Source: Ga0077527 sp021300125 (GTDB lineage Bacteria; Pseudomonadota; Gammaproteobacteria; Burkholderiales; SG8-41). Taken from it: DNA of 9,850 nt. A program made the position numbers and the translations under genes. Where the stretch lies: contig JBKDUF010000116.1 of assembly GCA_046339595.1 (NCBI GenBank), positions 1 to 9,850 of the forward strand. Direction: 5' to 3'. Below, piece after piece: positions 1 through 7,711 of this stretch. The notes under the pieces are model-generated. The model saw nothing but the letters and a program-made list of their open reading frames with translations, ran no database searches and was not told where the DNA came from. Within the stretch, counting starts at the first letter, position 1; every line of letters begins with the position of its first letter.

Positions 1-1093
1 CGGTCACTTCAAGGTCGAAGCCGGCCATGCTCGGCATGCGCAGCGGCTGCGCCATCACGCGCATGCGCTTGACGCCGAGGTCGCGCAGGATCTGCGCGCC
101 GATGCCGTAGTTGCGCAGCACGATCTTGGCCGGACCACCGCGCTCCGAACGCGGACGCGCCCGCTCGAGCAGCTCGGCCGCGCTCTCCGGACGGTGCAGC
201 AGCACGATCACGCCGCGGCCCTCGCGCGCGATCGCCGCCATCGCGTCGTTGAGGTTACAGGAATGGCTGGTGGCGCCGGTATCGAGCAGGTCGATCAGCG
301 ACACCGGCTCGTGCACGCGCACCAGCACATCGTCCCTGGCGGTGATGTCGCCGCGCACCAGCGCGAGGTGGGTCTGCGCACCGGCGGTCTCGCTGTAGGC
401 GACCAGCCGGAACGGCCCGTGGGCGGTCTCGATCCCGCGTTCGGTCACGCGCTTGACCAGCGACTCGGTACTGCTGCGGTACTGGATCAGGTCGGTGATG
501 GTGCCGATCTTGAGGCCGTGCTGCGCAGCGAAGGGAATGAGGTCCGGCAGCCGTGCCATCTCCCCATTGTCCTTGAGGATCTCGCAGATCACCGACGCTG
601 GCGTGAGCCCGGCGAGCCGCGCGAGGTCGCAGCCGGCCTCGGTGTGGCCGGCACGCATCAGGGTACCGCCGATCTGTGCCATCAGCGGAAAGATGTGCCC
701 GGGCTGCACGATGTCCCCGGGCCGGGCGTCGGCGCGGATCGCCGCCTGCACCGTCTTCGCGCGGTCGGCCGCCGAAATGCCGGTGGTCACCCCCTCTGCC
801 GCCTCGATCGACAGCGTGAAGTTGGTGCCCATCGGGGAGCGGTTGTTGCTGACCATCAGCGGCAGGTTGAGCTGGCGGCAGCGCTCCTCGGTCAGCGTCA
901 GGCAGATCAGGCCGCGACCGAAACGCGCCATGAAGTTGATGGTCTCCGCGGTGGCGAACTCGGCCGCCAGCACCAGGTCGCCCTCGTTCTCTCGATCCTC
1001 TTCGTCCACCAGCACCACCATCCTGCCGGCGCGGATCTCGGCGATGATTTCGGTGGTCGGGCTGATGGCCAATTCCTGTGTTCCTGATTTCAC
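1..1093 (-). CDS. ribB: 3,4-dihydroxy-2-butanone 4-phosphate synthase with degenerate GTP cyclohydrolase II-like domain (RibBX type), 3' end outside window
   Basis: The N-terminal domain makes 3,4-dihydroxy-2-butanone 4-phosphate from ribulose 5-phosphate, the four-carbon precursor of riboflavin, in the cytosol. Visible marks are DEEDRENEGD at residues 30-39 (acidic metal and substrate loop), GHIFPL at 132-137 and RAGHTEAGCDL from 147. From about residue 205 a RibA-like domain follows, but the canonical zinc site (VHSEC...CDC) is replaced by VHEPVSLIDLLDTGATSHSC (260-279); only one cysteine (C279) remains. GTP cyclohydrolase II activity is therefore unlikely. This matches a proteobacterial variant known as RibBX. 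Start: GTG at 1091-1093, with GGAAAG (minus strand, 1101-1106) seven bases upstream; it lies four bases after the ribE stop, so translation is probably coupled. 364 codons are visible and the frame is open at the edge, probably only a few residues short of the end. Confidence 0.93.
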   Translation of the reverse strand, partial: MKSGTQELAISPTTEIIAEIRAGRMVVLVDEEDRENEGDLVLAAEFATAETINFMARFGRGLICLTLTEERCRQLNLPLMVSNNRSPMGTNFTLSIEAAEGVTTGISAADRAKTVQAAIRADARPGDIVQPGHIFPLMAQIGGTLMRAGHTEAGCDLARLAGLTPASVICEILKDNGEMARLPDLIPFAAQHGLKIGTITDLIQYRSSTESLVKRVTERGIETAHGPFRLVAYSETAGAQTHLALVRGDITARDDVLVRVHEPVSLIDLLDTGATSHSCNLNDAMAAIAREGRGVIVLLHRPESAAELLERARPRSERGGPAKIVLRNYGIGAQILRDLGVKRMRVMAQPLRMPSMAGFDLEVT

Positions 1094-1097
1094 GGTT

Positions 1098-1697
1098 TCA
1101 CTTTCCGGCAGGGCCGGCCTCATGCAGGCGCTCAATGTAGCGCGCCAGCAGGTCGACCTCAAGATTGACGGTCACCCCCGGCTTCAGATGCTGCAGCGTG
1201 GTGGCGCCGAGGGTATGCGGGATCAGGTTGACCTCGAAGCGCGGGCCGCCGACCGCGTTCACGGTCAGGCTCACGCCGTCGATCGCGATCGAGCCCTTGC
1301 GGGCGATGTAGCGCGCGATCGTCGCCGGCGCCCCGACTTCAAGCCGGCGGTTGTCGCCGACCGCGTCGAAGGCCGTCACGATGCCGGTGCCGTCAACGTG
1401 GCCGCTCATCAGGTGGCCGCCGAGGCGGTCGGACAGCCGCAGCGCCTTTTCGAGGTTCACCGGCGCGCCCGCGTCGAAGCCCGCAACCGCGGCCAGCGTG
1501 GCCTGCGACACCTCGGCCTCGAAGTGGGCGGCACTGAACGCCACCGCAGTCAGGCACACGCCGTTGACCGCGATGCTGTCGCCGAGCGCGACATCGGACA
1601 TGTCGAGGCCGGCGACATCAATGTGCAGGCGCACGCCGCCCGGTGCGGGTTCAACCCGGGCGATGCGGCCGACGGCGGCGACGATACCGGTGAACAT
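1098..1697 (-). CDS. ribE: riboflavin synthase (alpha chain)
   Basis: Catalyses the last riboflavin step, dismutation of two 6,7-dimethyl-8-ribityllumazine molecules to riboflavin and the pyrimidinedione. The 199-residue length is normal for the family. It starts with the hallmark MFTGIV and contains two lumazine-binding barrel repeats: GDSIAVNGVCLTA at 39-51 in the first and KGSIAIDGVSLTV at 134-146 in the second, with GGHLMSGHVDGTG at 93-105 at the junction. The start codon shares one base with the ribD stop (TGATG), so the two are very likely translationally coupled; ribB follows four bases later. The short C-terminal tail after RYIERL is not conserved in type. The same enzyme is called ribC in E. 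coli nomenclature. Very secure call. Confidence 0.97.
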   Translation of the reverse strand: MFTGIVAAVGRIARVEPAPGGVRLHIDVAGLDMSDVALGDSIAVNGVCLTAVAFSAAHFEAEVSQATLAAVAGFDAGAPVNLEKALRLSDRLGGHLMSGHVDGTGIVTAFDAVGDNRRLEVGAPATIARYIARKGSIAIDGVSLTVNAVGGPRFEVNLIPHTLGATTLQHLKPGVTVNLEVDLLARYIERLHEAGPAGK

Positions 1698-2794
1698 CAG
1701 CTGACCCTCTCCGGATTTATTCTCGCCAGGAGGCGCAGGTCGTCGCCGACCCGCGAGACATCGGTGATCTGCACGGCGCGGCGTTGCGCCAGCGTTTTCA
1801 GCGGCGGCAGGTGGAACATGCCCTGCGCGGTGTCGCCGAGGATGCAGGGCGCCATGTAGATCAGCAGTTCATCGACCAGGCCCTCATCGAGCAGCGAGCC
1901 GTTCAACTTGTGGCCGGCCTCGACATGCACCTCGTTGCAGCCGCGGCGCGCGAGTTCCTGCAGCAGCGCCGGCAGTTCGACCTTGCCCTCGTGGTTGGGC
2001 AGCACGACCACTTCGGCGCCCTTCGCGCGCAGCGCCACCATGCGCGGCACATCGGCGCCGCCTGCGGCGATGATCGTGCCGGGTCCGAGCACCTTCGCGG
2101 TCAGCGGCGTCTGCAGCCGGCTGTCCACCACCACGCGCAGCGGCTGGCGCGTGGTTTCGACCTCGCGCACGCTGAGCTGCGGGTCATCGTCCTTGACCGT
2201 GCCGATGCCGGTGAGCACGGCACAGGCGCGCGCGCGCCAGGCATGGCCGTCGCGCCGCGCCTCGGCGCCGGTGATCCACTGGCTTTGCCCGTCGGCGAGC
2301 GCGGTGCGGCCATCAAGGCTCGCCGCCACCTTCATGCGCACCCAGGGCCGCTCGCGGACCATGCGCGACACGAAGCCGATGTTCAGTTCGCGCGCCTCCG
2401 CCTCCATCAGGCCGCTGTCGACGCGGATGCCCGCGGCACGCAGCTGCTCAAAACCCTGGCCTGCAGTCTTGGGATTGGGATCCTGCATCGCGGCAATGAC
2501 GCGCGCGGGTTTCGCCGCAAGCAGCGCCTCGACACAGGGCGGTGTGCGGCCGTGGTGGGCGCAGGGTTCGAGCGTCACATAGAGCGTGGATCCGGCGGCA
2601 CGGTCACCGGCCGCGGCAATGGCCAGCGGCTCGGCATGGGGCTCGCCCGCCTTCGCATGCCAGCCCTCGCCGACCACGGCGCCATCGCGCACGATGACGC
2701 AGCCCACGCGCGGGTTCGGCGTGGTGGTCCGCAGGCCCCGTGCCGCGAGTTCCAGCGCACGGGCCATGTGGCGTTGATCGTCGGCAGTGAACAT
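1697..2794 (-). CDS. ribD: bifunctional diaminohydroxyphosphoribosylaminopyrimidine deaminase / 5-amino-6-(5-phosphoribosylamino)uracil reductase
   Basis: Performs the second and third riboflavin steps: deamination of the pyrimidine product of GTP cyclohydrolase II, then NADPH-dependent reduction of the ribose side chain. The N-terminal deaminase domain (about 1-145) shows the zinc site PHAE (H53, E55) and LEPCAHHGRTPPC (C78, C87). The reductase domain (about 150-365) has KVAASLDGRTA at 155-165, then SQWITG and the DDPQLSVR segment. I chose ATG at 2792-2794 (MFTADDQRHMARAL, 365 residues). An in-frame start at 2884 would add 30 low-complexity residues and overlap nrdR by about 50 bases, and family members begin near DDQRHMARAL. 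No clear Shine-Dalgarno precedes 2794. The stop overlaps the ribE start by one base. Confidence 0.95.
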   Translation of the reverse strand: MFTADDQRHMARALELAARGLRTTTPNPRVGCVIVRDGAVVGEGWHAKAGEPHAEPLAIAAAGDRAAGSTLYVTLEPCAHHGRTPPCVEALLAAKPARVIAAMQDPNPKTAGQGFEQLRAAGIRVDSGLMEAEARELNIGFVSRMVRERPWVRMKVAASLDGRTALADGQSQWITGAEARRDGHAWRARACAVLTGIGTVKDDDPQLSVREVETTRQPLRVVVDSRLQTPLTAKVLGPGTIIAAGGADVPRMVALRAKGAEVVVLPNHEGKVELPALLQELARRGCNEVHVEAGHKLNGSLLDEGLVDELLIYMAPCILGDTAQGMFHLPPLKTLAQRRAVQITDVSRVGDDLRLLARINPERVS

Positions 2795-2831
2795 GGGGTA
2801 TGGGGAAAAGGCGGCCGCAGGCTTCAGCCGC

Positions 2832-3293
2832 TTACTTGCGGCCGGGCTTGCGCACTTCCTTGATCGCGTCGGTGAAGTCGTCAACGCCCTGGAAGCTCTT
2901 GTAGACCGAAGCGAAGCGGATGTAGGCCACCTCGTCGAGCTTTTTCAGCTCGCGCATCACCATCTCGCCCACGCGCCGCGCCGGCACCTCGCGCTCGCCC
3001 AGCGACAGCAGTTCGTTGGTCAGCGCGCCGATCGCCTCGTCCACCAGCGGCGTGGGCACCGGGCGCTTGTGCAGCGCGCGCATGAAGCCGGTGCGCAGCT
3101 TGGCAAGATCGAACTCGGCGCGGCTGCCGTCCTGCTTCACCACCTGCGGCATGCGCAGCTCGACGGTTTCATAGGTGGTGAAGCGCTTCTCGCAGGACAC
3201 GCACTTGCGCCGGCGGCGGATGCTGTCGCCGTCGTCGCTGACCCGGGAATCGATGACCTGGGTTTCGTCGTGTTTGCAGAAGGGGCACTTCAT
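2832..3293 (-). CDS. nrdR: transcriptional regulator NrdR
   Basis: Repressor of ribonucleotide reductase operons that binds paired NrdR boxes and senses ATP/dATP. The 153-residue length is standard. The N-terminal zinc ribbon uses C3, C6, C31 and C34 (MKCPFC and CVSCEKRFTT) and carries the basic RRRRK at 26-30. The ATP-cone domain follows from about residue 49 to 139, with VVKQDGSRAEFD at its start and YIRFASVYKSF near its end. The gene sits 13 bases after glyA and 37 bases before the chosen ribD start, the usual glyA-nrdR-rib neighbourhood in betaproteobacteria. No ribonucleotide reductase gene or obvious NrdR box was recognised in this window, so its targets must lie elsewhere. Very secure call. 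Confidence 0.97.
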   Translation of the reverse strand: MKCPFCKHDETQVIDSRVSDDGDSIRRRRKCVSCEKRFTTYETVELRMPQVVKQDGSRAEFDLAKLRTGFMRALHKRPVPTPLVDEAIGALTNELLSLGEREVPARRVGEMVMRELKKLDEVAYIRFASVYKSFQGVDDFTDAIKEVRKPGRK

Positions 3294-3306
3294 CGCCGGC
3301 GCGCGC

Positions 3307-4560
3307 TCAGTCCTTGCGATACACCGGGAAACGGTCGCACAGCGCCTTGACTTCGCCGCGCACGCGAGCGATCACCGCCTCGTCCTGCGGCGCATCGAGC
3401 ACATCGGCGATGAGGCCGCCGAGTTTCTCCGCTTCGGCAGCGCCGAAACCGCGGGTGGTCATCGCGGGCGAACCGATGCGCACGCCGCTGGTGACCGCCG
3501 GCGGACGGGTGTCGTTGGGCACCGCATTCTTGTTCACCGTCATGTGGGCGCGCCCCAGCGCGGCCTCGGCCTCGATGCCGGTCACCGGCTTGTCGCGCAG
3601 GTCGAGCAGGAACAGGTGGCAGTCGGTGCGGCCGGAAACAATGCGGTAACCGCGACCCTGCAGCACCTTCGCCATGATCCGCGCGTTGTTGAGCACCTGC
3701 TGCTGGTAGGCGCGGAACCCGGGGCTCATCGCCTCCTTCAGCGCCACCGCCTTGGCCGCGATGACATGCATCAGCGGACCACCCTGCGAGCCCGGAAACA
3801 CCGCGGAATTGAGGATCTTCTCGTATTCGGCAGCGGCAAGGATCAGGCCGCCGCGCGGGCCGCGCAGCGTCTTGTGCGTGGTGGTGGTGACGAAGTCGGC
3901 GATGCCCACCGGGCTCGGGTAGAGGCCCGCCGCGACCAGGCCGGCGTAGTGCGCCATGTCCGCCAACAGGAGCGCGCCGACACTGTCGGCGATTTCGCGG
4001 AATTTTTTCCAGTCGATGACCAGGGCATAGGCCGAGGCGCCGGCCACGATCAGTTTCGGCCTGTGCTCGCGCGCGAGTGCCGCCACCTCGTCGTAGTTGA
4101 TGGCCTGGGTCTGCGGGTCAAGGCCGTAGCTCACCGCGTTGTAGTACTTGCCGCTGATGTTGACCTTGGCGCCGTGGGTAAGATGCCCGCCGTCGGACAG
4201 CCGCATGCCGAGGATGGTGTCACCGGGTTTGAGCACGGCGAGGAACACCGCGGCATTGGCCTGTGCGCCGGAATGCGGCTGCACGTTGGCATAACCGGCC
4301 TTGAACAGCGCCTTGGCGCGCTCGATCGCCAGGCGCTCGGCGATGTCCACAAATTCGCAGCCGCCGTAATAACGCTTGCCGGGATAACCCTCGGCATACT
4401 TGTTGGTCAGCACCGAGCCCTGCGCCGCGAGCACGGCGGGGCTGGCGTAGTTCTCGGAAGCGATCAGCTCGATGGGATCTTCCTGGCGCTGCGCCTCCTG
4501 CGCAATGGCGGCGTGCAGTTCGGGATCGACAGTGTGCAGCGGGCTCTGGGAAATCGGCAT
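3307..4560 (-). CDS. glyA: serine hydroxymethyltransferase
   Basis: Pyridoxal-phosphate enzyme that converts serine and tetrahydrofolate to glycine and 5,10-methylenetetrahydrofolate, the main one-carbon source of the cell. The 417-residue length matches the family. Visible marks are ELIASENYAS (31-40), LTNKYAEGYPGKRYYGG (51-67), SDGGHLTHG (122-130), the cofactor pocket LLADMAHYAGL with D201 and H204, and TTTTHKTLRGPRGG, in which K230 forms the Schiff base. The C-terminal half carries FPGSQGGP and the VRIGSPAMTTRGF segment typical of bacterial GlyA. Its ATG at 4558-4560 is divergent from the TRAP operon. It appears to be the first gene of the glyA-nrdR-ribD-ribE-ribB unit. One-carbon supply ties loosely to nucleotide and flavin synthesis downstream. 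No missing key residue was seen. Confidence 0.98.
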   Translation of the reverse strand: MPISQSPLHTVDPELHAAIAQEAQRQEDPIELIASENYASPAVLAAQGSVLTNKYAEGYPGKRYYGGCEFVDIAERLAIERAKALFKAGYANVQPHSGAQANAAVFLAVLKPGDTILGMRLSDGGHLTHGAKVNISGKYYNAVSYGLDPQTQAINYDEVAALAREHRPKLIVAGASAYALVIDWKKFREIADSVGALLLADMAHYAGLVAAGLYPSPVGIADFVTTTTHKTLRGPRGGLILAAAEYEKILNSAVFPGSQGGPLMHVIAAKAVALKEAMSPGFRAYQQQVLNNARIMAKVLQGRGYRIVSGRTDCHLFLLDLRDKPVTGIEAEAALGRAHMTVNKNAVPNDTRPPAVTSGVRIGSPAMTTRGFGAAEAEKLGGLIADVLDAPQDEAVIARVRGEVKALCDRFPVYRKD

Positions 4561-4643
4561 GGTGGTCGGTGCAAATCAGGCTGGGAAACAGGCTGGTAAA
4601 CCGGGATGCCCGCGGCTGGCGATGAGGCCGCGGCAGGGCGCTG

Positions 4644-4652
4644 ATTTTACCA
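4644..4652 (-). promoter_or_regulatory. putative -10 element of glyA promoter
   Basis: On the minus strand this reads TGGTAAAAT, an extended -10 form (TGn then TAAAAT, one mismatch to TATAAT) about 84 bases upstream of the glyA start. It is the only AT-rich spot in an otherwise GC-rich intergenic region. No good -35 box is visible at 17 bases; a weak TTCCGG lies at a 19-base spacing, which fits an extended -10 promoter. Inference from motif only. Confidence 0.35.
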
Positions 4653-4719
4653 TGCGAAACCCCGGCGCCCGGAACGCCATAGCCCTTATCATGTCGGCCA
4701 TGAAGAAGATTTGCACGCG

Positions 4720-5241
4720 ATGAAATACGGGCTCGCGCTGGCGCGCGCCATCGATGCGCTGAACGAGGCCGTGGGCCGGGGCGCACGCTGGCTGATCCTC
4801 GCCTGCATCCTGATCAGCGCCGCCAACGCGATCGCGCGCTACGGGTTCAATCTCGGTTCAAACGCCTGGCTCGAGATCCAGTGGTACCTGTTCTCGCTGG
4901 TCTTCCTCGGCGCCGCCGGCTACACGCTCAAGCACAACGCGCATGTACGTATCGATCTGCTGGCCTCGCGGCTGTCGCCGCGCGCCCAGCACTGGATTGA
5001 CCTCTTCGGCCACCTGTTCATGCTGCTGCCGGTGAGCGCGATCATGCTCTGGTTCGGCTGGGATGCCTTCCTCGAGTCGTACCGCATCGGTGAAATGTCC
5101 ACCGACGCCGGCGGGCTTGCGCGCTGGCCGATCAAGATCGTGGTGCCGGCAGCCTTTGCACTGCTGATCCTGCAGGGACTGGCCGAGACCCTGCGCAAGA
5201 TCGCGCGGCTGCTGGAACCGCCGCCGGACGGACGCACGTGA
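4720..5241 (+). CDS. TRAP transporter small permease (DctQ family)
   Basis: Small membrane subunit of a tripartite ATP-independent periplasmic transporter, which with the large permease imports a solute (commonly a carboxylate) using a sodium or proton gradient. 173 residues with four predicted membrane segments near 24-42, 50-70, 92-113 and 138-155. The family-like stretch NAWLEIQWYLFSLVFLGAAGYTL is followed by KHNAHVRIDLL (71-81), typical of DctQ. I chose ATG 4720; an in-frame TTG at 4711 would sit only two bases from the purine-rich GAAGAAG at 4702-4708, whereas ATG 4720 is 11 bases from it. The stop overlaps the DctM start (TGATG at 5239-5243). Style resembles the mannitol/chloroaromatic TRAP subgroup, but the substrate cannot be read from sequence. 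Confidence 0.92.
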   Translation: MKYGLALARAIDALNEAVGRGARWLILACILISAANAIARYGFNLGSNAWLEIQWYLFSLVFLGAAGYTLKHNAHVRIDLLASRLSPRAQHWIDLFGHLFMLLPVSAIMLWFGWDAFLESYRIGEMSTDAGGLARWPIKIVVPAAFALLILQGLAETLRKIARLLEPPPDGRT

Positions 5242-6674
5242 TGGCCATGGAGCTGATGGCGCCGCTGATGTTCGCCGGGCTGGTGGTATTGCTGCTGCTC
5301 GGCTATCCGGTGGCCTTCGCGCTCGCCGCCAACGGCCTGCTGTTCGCCTTCATCGGCTTCGAGCTGGGCCTGCTGCAGCCGGAACTGCTGCAGGCCCTGC
5401 CGCAGCGGCTCTACGGCATCATGGCCAACCCGCTGCTGCTGTCCATCCCGTTTTTCACGTTCATGGGCCTGGTGCTCGAACGCAGCGGCATGGCCGAGGA
5501 ACTGCTCGACACCGTCGGCCAGCTGTTCGGCCCGCTGCGCGGCGGTGTTGCCTACGCGGTGATCCTGGTCGGCGCCCTGCTCGCCGCCACCACCGGCGTG
5601 ATCGCCGCCTCGGTCATCGGGATGGGCCTGATTTCGCTGCCGGTGATGATGCGTTACCGCTACGCGCCGGGACTGGCCAGCGGCGTGATCTGCGCCTCCG
5701 GCTCGCTGGCGCAGATCATCCCGCCCTCCATCGTGCTCATCGTCCTCGCCGACGTGCTCGGCGCGCCGGTGGGCGACCTCTATGCCGGCGCGCTGCTGCC
5801 GGGGCTGATCCTGGTCGGCCTGCTGATGCTCTACGTGTTTGTGCTGACCCTGATCCGGCCCGAGGCGGCGCCGGCGCTGCCGCCTGAAGCGCGGCGGCTG
5901 CGCGGCGCGGCGCTGTGGCGGCACGCCGCGCTGGTGATGCTGCCGCCGCTGGCGCTGATCCTGATCGTGCTCGGCTCGCTGTTCGCCGGCATCGCCACGC
6001 CGCCCGACGGCGGCGCACTGGGCGCGGTGGGCGCGCTGCTGCTCGCCGCAGTGACCCGGCGGCTCACCCTGGCCATGCTGCGCGAGGCGCGCGACTCGAC
6101 CACCAACCGGTCGCGCTTCGTCATGTTCATCCTGATCGGCTCCACCGTCTTTGCGCTGACCTTCCGCGCGGTGGACGGCGACCTCTGGGTGGAACGGCTG
6201 TTCACGCTGATCCCGGGCGGCGAGACCGGCTTCCTGATTGTGGTCACGCTGCTGATTTTCGTGCTAGGCTTTTTCATCGATTTTTTCGAGATTGCCTTCA
6301 TCCTGCTGCCGCTGCTGGCCCCGGTGGCCGCCAAGCTCGGCATTGACCCGGTGTGGTTCGGCGTGATGATCGCGATGAACCTGCAAACCTCCTTCCTCAC
6401 GCCACCCTTCGGCTTTGCGCTGTTCTACCTGAAGAGCGTGGCGCCGCCGCAGATCCGCACCACCGACATCTACCGCGGCGTGCTGCCCTTCATCGGCGTG
6501 CAGCTGATCGCGCTGACGATGGTCATCGCTTGGCCGCAGCTGGTGAATGTGTTGCGCGATGCGCCCGTGGCAGTGCCCGCAAACCTCGTAATCGAGCTGC
6601 CCGGCGGCGAAACCGCGCCGGCGGACAGCCAGACGGCGAGTGACATCGAACGCCTGCTGCGCGAAAATAAATAA
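5241..6674 (+). CDS. TRAP transporter large permease (DctM family)
   Basis: Large, substrate-translocating subunit of the TRAP transporter, acting with the overlapping small permease. 477 residues, almost wholly hydrophobic, with about a dozen membrane segments and a short polar C-terminal tail from about 437 to the end. Family marks include FFTFMGLVLERSGMAEELL, the GALLAATTGVIAASVIGMG segment, SGSLAQIIPPSI-like substrate-channel sequence (here ICASGSLAQIIPPSIVL), and FFIDFFEIAFILLPLLAP in the second half. TPPFGFALFYLKSVAP follows. ATG 5241 is preferred to the adjacent GTG 5238 because it gives the common TGATG coupling with the small permease. A substrate-binding DctP is absent from both flanks, so it must be encoded elsewhere or this is an orphan pair. 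Confidence 0.95.
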   Translation: MAMELMAPLMFAGLVVLLLLGYPVAFALAANGLLFAFIGFELGLLQPELLQALPQRLYGIMANPLLLSIPFFTFMGLVLERSGMAEELLDTVGQLFGPLRGGVAYAVILVGALLAATTGVIAASVIGMGLISLPVMMRYRYAPGLASGVICASGSLAQIIPPSIVLIVLADVLGAPVGDLYAGALLPGLILVGLLMLYVFVLTLIRPEAAPALPPEARRLRGAALWRHAALVMLPPLALILIVLGSLFAGIATPPDGGALGAVGALLLAAVTRRLTLAMLREARDSTTNRSRFVMFILIGSTVFALTFRAVDGDLWVERLFTLIPGGETGFLIVVTLLIFVLGFFIDFFEIAFILLPLLAPVAAKLGIDPVWFGVMIAMNLQTSFLTPPFGFALFYLKSVAPPQIRTTDIYRGVLPFIGVQLIALTMVIAWPQLVNVLRDAPVAVPANLVIELPGGETAPADSQTASDIERLLRENK

Positions 6675-6693
6675 TCAATTAAATCAATAACTT

Positions 6694-6701
6694 GAAAAGG
6701 A
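6694..6701 (+). promoter_or_regulatory. ribosome binding site of the alpha/beta hydrolase gene
   Basis: GAAAAGGA lies eight bases before ATG 6710 within an AT-rich 35-base spacer. It decides the start: the alternative in-frame TTG at 6692 overlaps this site and would disturb the signal peptide. Confidence 0.6.
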
Positions 6702-6709
6702 TTGCCCTC

Positions 6710-7600
6710 ATGCCCGCCCTGCTCCGCCTGTTCGCCCTGACCCTGGGTATCGTCGCGGCATCCACCGCTGCAGCGCATGAAGACCGCTACCTCGATGCCG
6801 CCGGCGTCAAGATCCGCTACATCGACACCGGCAAGGGCGCCGAAACCATTGTGCTCCTGCATGGCGGCACCTCGCGCCTGGAAAGCTGGATCACACCCGG
6901 CGTGGTGGACAACCTGGCGAAGGATTTCCGCGTCATTGCCTTCGATGCGCGCGGCCACGGCAAAAGCGATGCCCCGCGCGAGCCCGCCGCCTACGGCCGC
7001 CAGCAGGCGCTCGACGTGGTGCGCATCCTCGACGCACTGAACATCCGCCGCGCGCACATCATCGGCTTCTCGCTCGGCAGCAGCACGGTGGCGCAGCTGC
7101 TGACGCTGCATCCCGAACGCTTCCTCACCGGCGTGCAGGTCGCCGGCGCCGGCCGCTCGCCGGAAGAGGCCAACGATCCGCGCATCGAAACCGAAGCCGC
7201 CGAAATCGCGCGCGACTGCATCAGCCGCAGCCGGCTGATGCGCCAGGCGCCCGCCGGCATGAAGCCGACCGAGGAAGACATCCAGCAGCGCATCGCCGCG
7301 TGCCGCGCCGACCCGGGCTTCGACCAACTGGCCACTGCCGCCTCGCTGCGCGGCTACCGTGACCAGGCAGTCACCGCGGAACAGATGGCCGCGGTGAAAG
7401 TACCGACGCTGGGCATCGTCGGCACGCTCGACCACACGCTGAAGGCGATGCAGCACCTGAAAACGCTGCGCCCCGCGATGAAGCTGGTGCTGCTCGAGGG
7501 TGTGTCGCACACCGGCAAGACCGGCATCCAGTCGAATCCGGCGCTGGTCAGCGAGATCCGCACCTTCATTGCCGAGCAGCGCAAGGCTGGCAACTACTGA
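6710..7600 (+). CDS. secreted alpha/beta hydrolase
   Basis: Predicted exported hydrolase of the alpha/beta fold, acting in the periplasm on an unknown ester, lactone or related bond. A signal peptide spans residues 1-22 (MPALLRLFALTLGIVAASTAAA, shown here only by its ends: R6, hydrophobic core 7-17, AAA before H23). The mature part shows the oxyanion loop LLHGG (H51), DARGHGKSD, the nucleophile elbow GFSLGS with S121, the likely acid D241 in GTLDHTL and the histidine H267 in VSHTG, so the triad is intact. I chose ATG 6710, eight bases after GAAAAGGA (6694-6701); a TTG at 6692 would swallow that ribosome site. The gene lies 35 bases after the TRAP large permease on the same strand, suggesting co-transcription and a link between hydrolysis and uptake. 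Confidence 0.88.
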   Translation: MPALLRLFALTLGIVAASTAAAHEDRYLDAAGVKIRYIDTGKGAETIVLLHGGTSRLESWITPGVVDNLAKDFRVIAFDARGHGKSDAPREPAAYGRQQALDVVRILDALNIRRAHIIGFSLGSSTVAQLLTLHPERFLTGVQVAGAGRSPEEANDPRIETEAAEIARDCISRSRLMRQAPAGMKPTEEDIQQRIAACRADPGFDQLATAASLRGYRDQAVTAEQMAAVKVPTLGIVGTLDHTLKAMQHLKTLRPAMKLVLLEGVSHTGKTGIQSNPALVSEIRTFIAEQRKAGNY

Positions 7601-7711
7601 TCCGCAGTCGTATCGCCGCATTCTGCGCACCGCGGTGTTTGGATCATTCCCGAGGTTACTGCATCGGCGACCAGCCACCGCTCCCGGGCGCACAGCCGGC
7701 GTTGGAGACGT
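7601..7711. other. convergent intergenic region, no terminator recognised
   Basis: Space between the ends of the hydrolase gene and the convergent SnoaL-like gene. The only symmetry seen is the palindrome CACCGCGGTG at 7628-7637, followed by TTT; it has too little loop for a good hairpin and is not called as a terminator. Confidence 0.5.

Noticed and set aside
194..1859. Long plus-strand open frames opposite ribB, ribE and ribD
   Set aside because: They are antisense shadows in GC-rich DNA, with arginine- and alanine-rich translations and no family resemblance.
2795..2884. Longer RibD start at 2884 adding 30 residues
   Set aside because: The added stretch is basic, unlike any RibD N-terminus, and overlaps nrdR by about 50 bases; ATG 2794 fits the family.
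7628..7637. Palindrome CACCGCGGTG followed by TTT as a terminator
   Set aside because: Perfect symmetry leaves no proper loop and only a three-base stem; the T run is too short.
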